From Acinetobacter nectaris CIP 110549 (GTDB lineage Bacteria; Pseudomonadota; Gammaproteobacteria; Pseudomonadales; Moraxellaceae): 64,000 bases of DNA. The stretch is taken from NCBI RefSeq assembly GCF_000488215.1, contig NZ_KI530712.1, positions 1,058,881-1,122,880 of the forward strand. Reading direction: 5' to 3'. The notes beneath the pieces are model-generated. The model had not been told where the DNA came from. It worked only from the letters and a program-made list of their open reading frames with translations, and ran no database searches. Positions within the stretch are counted from its first letter, which is position 1; each line of letters opens with the position of its first letter. Position numbers and translations under genes: made by a program. Of this stretch, positions 59,453 to 64,000 are shown piece by piece.

Positions 59453-60460
59453 CTAATTTTTAATGCTTTTCACTGATCTTTGATAAGCCTCTAATATAGA
59501 GCATGACTCCGTTGGATGGGTGAGTATATAATCTCTAGCAATAGAAAAAATATGCTGTGAGTGCTGTCCAACCTGCTCTATAAGCTTCCAACTATATACC
59601 GCGCCTACCCCTGCCATCACAAATGGACTAGACTTACTTAGCATCGATATTTTAGGTACTTTTGCCAACCAATCCCATTGGATCGATTGTTCCTTAAATA
59701 AATTAGATACCCATGCTAAATCCTCTTGAGAACCAACAAAAGTCTGTAGCTTTTGAATATCTTGTGTTTCTAGAGCACTAGAGATAGCACGTATAAGCAA
59801 CAATAAACTTTGTTTTTCAAGATTTTTTTCAAGTGGTATTTGTTGAAAAATAAACTGAATAATTTCTTGATCATTTATATTCAGCTCAAAACCATAAGCT
59901 CGCCCTGTTTGATAAACCGTTTTTAAAACGAGAATAAGTGAAACTGGAATATCTAACCCCATTCCCACCACTCCTAAAGGGGCACAAACACCACCTTGTA
60001 TACTTGCAATCCACTTATTTTGCTCAATTAATGCTTGGCTTACCCTTCCTGCACGAAAAATATCATCTTTTAATGTATCTAGTGATTTTACTCCTGCTTC
60101 AGCCATCACATTTTCAGTACTACTTAACTTCTCTGCTATTTGATTGACCTGTTTAAATAAATAGTCAGCAGCCTGATCTCCACCTATCGGCGAAAGAAAC
60201 CCTGCAACTTTTACAACAGGACTATAATGTCTACCCAAAACTCTTTGAGAAAAATCGGGAATATACTGCCGCATCATCATTTGTGGCTTATCTGCATGTG
60301 TTGTATTTGATGTACTTCTACTCTCTTTAGATTGTATAGCCACATTTACCTGATTTTTTTGCCCATTTACTTTGTCTAGTGTTGCCTGACTGAGCTTTTT
60401 AGCCACCCCAAAAATCTGATGAAGTGGCTTAAATGAAGGATTATTGCCTATTTTTGGCAT
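59453..60460 (-). CDS. EcsC-family protein
   Basis: This protein of about 335 residues has the EcsC domain. A basic/Gln-rich N-terminal part (1-60) is followed by FLSPIGGDQAADYLFKQV, GGVCAPLGVVGMGLDIPVSLILVLKTVYQTGRAYGF and a C-terminal helical part. The name comes from B. subtilis EcsC, encoded with an ABC transporter; the function of stand-alone forms is unknown. The second ATG (60460) has GGGAG at 6 nt and is chosen over 60466, which touches that site. Confidence 0.85.
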   Translation of the reverse strand: MPKIGNNPSFKPLHQIFGVAKKLSQATLDKVNGQKNQVNVAIQSKESRSTSNTTHADKPQMMMRQYIPDFSQRVLGRHYSPVVKVAGFLSPIGGDQAADYLFKQVNQIAEKLSSTENVMAEAGVKSLDTLKDDIFRAGRVSQALIEQNKWIASIQGGVCAPLGVVGMGLDIPVSLILVLKTVYQTGRAYGFELNINDQEIIQFIFQQIPLEKNLEKQSLLLLIRAISSALETQDIQKLQTFVGSQEDLAWVSNLFKEQSIQWDWLAKVPKISMLSKSSPFVMAGVGAVYSWKLIEQVGQHSQHIFSIARDYILTHPTESCSILEAYQRSVKSIKN

Positions 60461-60719
60461 ATCCATCTCCCAATTATTTTTTCTTTAGATTATTGATAAA
60501 TACTAGAAGTACACATATTTTATCTCAACTTTAATATGTATCTTTTAGTTAAATGTCACAAGATGTGCATTTTTTACCTGAATCATAAGAATACACATAA
60601 GATTTGCCATAAGATTTAAAAAAGCTTTCTGTTATTATGAGATAAACATCAAAACATGAGTAATAGATATCAATATGATAGCACTTTACTCATCATCACT
60701 ATATTAAGGGATCTGCAAG

Positions 60720-61949
60720 ATGAACCGTGTTGTAATTACAGGTATGGGCATTAACTCATGCATTGGTAACTCATTAGAAAAAGTCACTGAATCTTTAAAA
60801 AATGGTATATCAGGTACTCGTCTTAACCAAGTACATGTAGATTTAAACTTCAAAAGCCATGTCAGTGCACCTGCAGTAGAAGAGTTTGATCATATTGACC
60901 GTAAAACAAAACGCTTTATGGGTGTTTGTGCAATGTATGCATATAACTCAGCATTAGATGCTCTTAAACAAGCAGGTCTAGAGGTTTCTGACTTAGGCGG
61001 CAACCCACGTTATGGTATTGCAGGCGGTTCTGGTGGTGGTTCAACTGCTTCTGTTGTTGAAATGAATGAAATCTTAGAAACTAAAGGTGCACGTAAAGTT
61101 GGCCCTTTCTTTGTACCACGCAACATGACAAATACGATTACTGCAAACCTTGGTACAGCATTTAAACTACAAGGTGTTGCCCATTCGGTTGCGAGTGCTT
61201 GTGCAACTTCTGCCGATGCAATCGGCTATGCATATAATCTTATTGCGCTTGGTAAACAAGATCTTATGCTTGCAGGTGGTGGTGAAGAAGATCACTGGTC
61301 TCAAAGCCTATTGTTTGATGCAATGGGTGCTTTAAGCAACAAATTTAACGACACACCAGAGTCTGCTTCTCGCCCATACTCAAAAGACCGTGCAGGTTTT
61401 GTAATCGCAGGTGGCGGTGGCTTCCTTGTACTTGAGTCACTTGAGCATGCTCAAGCACGTGGTGCAAATATTATTGCTGAAATTGTCGCTTATGCTGCAA
61501 ATAGCGATGGTGCTGATATGGTTGCACCAAGTGGCGAAGGTGCAACACGTTGTGTGCTTATGGCTTTAGATGAAGCAAAACAGCACGGTGTTGAAAAAGT
61601 TGACTATGTAAACTCACATGGTACATCTACTCCAGCAGGTGATATTACTGAATTAAAAGCAATGGAAAATGCTTTTGGTACAGGCAATGTTCCACCTGTA
61701 AGCTCAACAAAGTCTATGACAGGTCATAGCTTAGGTGCTGCAGGCGTACAAGAAGCAATTTACTCTATTCTAATGATGCAAAATGACTTTATTGCACCAA
61801 ACATTAATGTCACTGAACTTGATGAAGGCGCAGAAGGTTTCGATATTGTGCTTGAAAAACGCGATGCGAAGTTAAATACTGTTATGAGTAACAGTTTTGG
61901 TTTTGGTGGTGTAAATGCTTGTCTCATTTTCAAAAAATGGGAAAGCTAA
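60720..61949 (+). CDS. fabB: Beta-ketoacyl-ACP synthase I (FabB)
   Basis: This 409-residue condensing enzyme has catalytic Cys161 (SACATSADA), His300 (NSHGTSTPAGD) and His336 (TGHSLGAAG). The GGGEEDHWSQSLLFDAMGALS segment is of the FabB type. It elongates acyl-ACP with malonyl-ACP and supports unsaturated fatty acid synthesis. No fabA lies near it in the window; hemJ follows 17 nt later. Confidence 0.93.
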   Translation: MNRVVITGMGINSCIGNSLEKVTESLKNGISGTRLNQVHVDLNFKSHVSAPAVEEFDHIDRKTKRFMGVCAMYAYNSALDALKQAGLEVSDLGGNPRYGIAGGSGGGSTASVVEMNEILETKGARKVGPFFVPRNMTNTITANLGTAFKLQGVAHSVASACATSADAIGYAYNLIALGKQDLMLAGGGEEDHWSQSLLFDAMGALSNKFNDTPESASRPYSKDRAGFVIAGGGGFLVLESLEHAQARGANIIAEIVAYAANSDGADMVAPSGEGATRCVLMALDEAKQHGVEKVDYVNSHGTSTPAGDITELKAMENAFGTGNVPPVSSTKSMTGHSLGAAGVQEAIYSILMMQNDFIAPNINVTELDEGAEGFDIVLEKRDAKLNTVMSNSFGFGGVNACLIFKKWES

Positions 61950-61966
61950 TGCAATAAGGAAGGCTT

Positions 61967-62419
61967 ATGGATGCTCCCTCTAGCGCGTTTTTATGGGTAA
62001 AGGCGCTACATATTATTGCGGTTGTGTGCTGGTTTGCAGCACTGTTTTACTTACCGCGCTTGTATGTTTACCATGCAATGAGTAAAGATCAAGCAAGTTA
62101 TGAAAGATTCCAAATTATGGAGCGTAAGCTTTATCGTGGAATTATGTGGCCAGCAATGATCGCAACACTTATTACAGCCCATTTTCTTGTAGATTGGGGG
62201 GATGCAACTCGACATTACCATGAAGCACTTTGGTTTTATTTCAAAGTTGGTTTAGTTGGGCTACTCATTATTTATCATTTTGTTTGTGGTTATTATCGAA
62301 AAAAACTCATAGATAATGCCCACTACAAAACACATAAATTTTGGCGAATGTTTAATGAGTTGCCTACCGTCATCTTATTTGCCGTCGTTATATTAGTTGT
62401 TGTAAAACCTCAGTTTTAA
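61967..62419 (+). CDS. hemJ: Protoporphyrinogen IX oxidase HemJ
   Basis: This 150-residue protein has four membrane helices. The family start WVKALHIIAVVCWFAALFYLPRLYVYH with its conserved His and Arg is clear, followed by RKLYRGIMWPAM and a helix with HFVCGYYR. HemJ is the third known type of protoporphyrinogen oxidase, found in cyanobacteria and Acinetobacter. AAGGAAGGC precedes the ATG. Its stop codon lies inside the terminator loop. Confidence 0.94.
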   Translation: MDAPSSAFLWVKALHIIAVVCWFAALFYLPRLYVYHAMSKDQASYERFQIMERKLYRGIMWPAMIATLITAHFLVDWGDATRHYHEALWFYFKVGLVGLLIIYHFVCGYYRKKLIDNAHYKTHKFWRMFNELPTVILFAVVILVVVKPQF

Positions 62420-62434
62420 CTGAGGTTTTTCTTA
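62404..62434. terminator. Terminator shared by fabB-hemJ and the Lrp-type gene
   Basis: A 12-bp stem (62404-62415 with 62418-62429, AAAACCTCAGTT) flanks the hemJ stop and is followed by a T run; the 2-nt loop must open a little. It serves the convergent regulator gene too. Confidence 0.85.
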
Positions 62435-62435
62435 T

Positions 62436-62912
62436 CTAGAAAGACAATAGACCATCTGTAATAACTTCATTTAGTACAAAAAAAGTTCTCACTTGCCTTA
62501 CTCCCGGTAACGCAATTACTTTTTCACTGTGAAAACGGTTAAATTCAGAAAGATCTTTCACACGTAACTTTAAAAAGTAATCAACTTCCCCTGCCACTAA
62601 ATAACATTCCAGTACATTAGGCAATTTTTTTACATGCGCCTCAAAATCCTCAAAACTATCTGGTGTAGAGCGATCTAAAACAACACCGACCAATACAACT
62701 GTCTCTTTTTGTACCATGACAGGATTAATAATTGCGCGAATATCAACAATTGCACCAATGGCAAATAAATTTTGAGTATGTTTCCAACAAGATGAGCTAC
62801 TAATACCAACTATTTTTGCTAACTCTGCATTGGTTAAACGACCATTTTCTTGTAAAGCACGCATAATTTTCAAATCTAAACTAGACAGTTGAGTTGACTC
62901 TGCTTCTGCCAT
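62436..62912 (-). CDS. Lrp/AsnC-family transcriptional regulator
   Basis: This 158-residue regulator has an N-terminal helix-turn-helix (LDLKIMRALQENGRLTNAELAKIVGISSSSCWKHTQNL) and a C-terminal RAM ligand domain (about 75-155, with VLECYLVAGEVDYFLKLRV). Such proteins sense amino acids or similar molecules and often control the divergent gene, here the BenE-type transporter. The effector is unknown. Confidence 0.93.
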   Translation of the reverse strand: MAEAESTQLSSLDLKIMRALQENGRLTNAELAKIVGISSSSCWKHTQNLFAIGAIVDIRAIINPVMVQKETVVLVGVVLDRSTPDSFEDFEAHVKKLPNVLECYLVAGEVDYFLKLRVKDLSEFNRFHSEKVIALPGVRQVRTFFVLNEVITDGLLSF

Positions 62913-63072
62913 AAAAATTCTCCCAATATTTAGTTTGATTTATAAATATTATTACTCAAAAAGCAAAATTATTAAAATATTTTTATTCATTTTAACTAAA
63001 ATTAGAAAGCACATTTTTTAAGTAAATTGATAAATTAGCCTCTTAAATACCCATAATAAAGTGACTTTATTC

Positions 63073-64000
63073 ATGCTCAAACAATTCATTGATGATTTTT
63101 CCATTTCAGCAGCATTTGCGGGCATTGTTACTTTTATTATTGGTATTAGTGTTTCAGCTGTACTCATCATTGAAGGCGCTCAACACCTTGGAGCAAGCCC
63201 CGATCAAGTGTCATCATGGTTCTTAGCACTTGGTATTTCCATTGGCTTATCTGGTGCCATCTTATCTTGGAAGTATAAGTATCCCGTTGCAACCGCATGG
63301 TCTACTCCTGGTATTGCGCTTATTATTGCTTCGAGCCAACACTACTCTCTTGCAGAGGCTACAGGTGCATTTATTGCCTGTGGTGTACTCATTGCCATAA
63401 CAGGTTTTTCAGGCATCTTTCAAAAACTACTCGCAAAAATTCCACTCAGTTTAAGTTGTGCCATGCTCGCAGGAATTTTACTTAAATTTGGGATTAACCT
63501 ATTCATTCACTTACCAGACCAGTGGTTTTTTACTGTAGGTACATTACTGAGCTACTTTATATTAAAACGTGTTTTACCACGCTATAGCATCGTTTTCATG
63601 GTGTGCATTGCATTTATATTAAGCATGATATTTTGTCACGTTTCTTTTCCTGCCTTTTCCTTTCAACTGACAAAACCTATTTGGGTTACACCATCTTTTT
63701 CTTGGCAAGTCATTATCGGATTGGCTATCCCTTTATTTATTGTCAATCTTTCATCCCAGTTTTTACCTGGTATTGGTATGATTAAAAGCTACGGCTATAC
63801 ACCACACACAAATCAACTTGTAGGCTGGATTGGTATTACTCAAACATGCTTTGCACCTTTTGGTGCATTTTCTGTCTGTCTCGCTGCCATTAGTGCTGCC
63901 GTAAGCTTAGATAATCAAGTGCACCCAGACCCTAAGAAACGTTATATTGCAGGCATATGTTGTGGTCTCTGCTACATATTTATGGGAGTATTTGCACTTT
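63073..64000 (+). CDS. BenE-family transporter (partial, 3' end off window)
   Basis: From the ATG at 63073 the frame is open to the window edge (about 309 codons). It encodes many hydrophobic helices in the BenE/benzoate:H+ symporter pattern: FAGIVTFIIGISVSAVLIIEGA, SGAILSWKYKYPVATAWSTPG, a Gly/Phe-rich FSGIFQKLLAKIP and QFLPGIGMIKSYGYTPH. Members take up benzoate or related compounds. It is divergent from the Lrp-type regulator. The substrate is unknown. Confidence 0.88.
   Translation, partial: MLKQFIDDFSISAAFAGIVTFIIGISVSAVLIIEGAQHLGASPDQVSSWFLALGISIGLSGAILSWKYKYPVATAWSTPGIALIIASSQHYSLAEATGAFIACGVLIAITGFSGIFQKLLAKIPLSLSCAMLAGILLKFGINLFIHLPDQWFFTVGTLLSYFILKRVLPRYSIVFMVCIAFILSMIFCHVSFPAFSFQLTKPIWVTPSFSWQVIIGLAIPLFIVNLSSQFLPGIGMIKSYGYTPHTNQLVGWIGITQTCFAPFGAFSVCLAAISAAVSLDNQVHPDPKKRYIAGICCGLCYIFMGVFAL

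Overview
The window is a stretch of Acinetobacter chromosome; the exact species cannot be told from it. The AT-rich genome and several gene clusters point there: dut-rep, algC-argB, yggS/pilTU, fur/bamE/rnfH, minCDE, ftsK/trxB/aat/bpt, the rpsL-rpsG-fusA-tuf str operon, hemJ, an ABZJ_00895-type membrane protein and a PA4642-type protein.

Positions 1 to about 14230 are an integrated genomic island lying against the 3' end of ssrA (tmRNA, 14230-14589, minus strand). Reading away from ssrA it holds a P4-type tyrosine integrase (12905-14056) and a 766-residue protein of no family I recognise (10322-12622). A YagK/YfjJ (inovirus Gp2-type) replication-like protein (9161-10033) and a plus-strand pair follow, a lipoprotein and an OB-like/DUF805 membrane protein. 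Next come a strongly structured non-coding segment (about 7690-7905) and a minus-strand module of zinc-ribbon protein, DUF932 protein, YqaJ-type exonuclease, Cys-rich Gp3-like protein and AlpA-type regulator. The type I restriction-modification genes hsdM and hsdS (cut by the left edge) end the visible part. The second island end and any hsdR are outside the window.

From 14600 rightward the sequence is core chromosome: emrAB-type efflux pump; hemB and thiO; a candidate small RNA and a His/Lys-rich exported peptide (20.4-21.2 kb); an OsmC-type peroxidase; sbcDC; an MFS transporter with yggS; pilTU; fur and bamE; rnfH with an NSS-like membrane protein; a hemerythrin; a class II amidotransferase; argB, algC, dut, rep; an OmpA-type lipoprotein; a YihG-like acyltransferase with a voltage-sensor-like membrane protein; minCDE; a two-gene exported-protein operon (45.8-47.0 kb) of unknown function; a LysE exporter; ftsK; trxB-aat-bpt; rimI; the str operon; an EcsC-like protein; fabB and hemJ; and an Lrp-type regulator divergent from a BenE-type transporter cut by the right edge.

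The best candidates for something undescribed are the 766-residue orphan in the island cargo slot, the exonuclease/Gp3-like/DUF932 module with no recognisable annealing protein, the structured RNA at 7.7-7.9 kb, the terminator-ended RNA near 20.5 kb, the exported pair at 45.8-47.0 kb, and the paired-stem elements in the two str-operon spacers. All calls come from reading the sequence; no database search was run.
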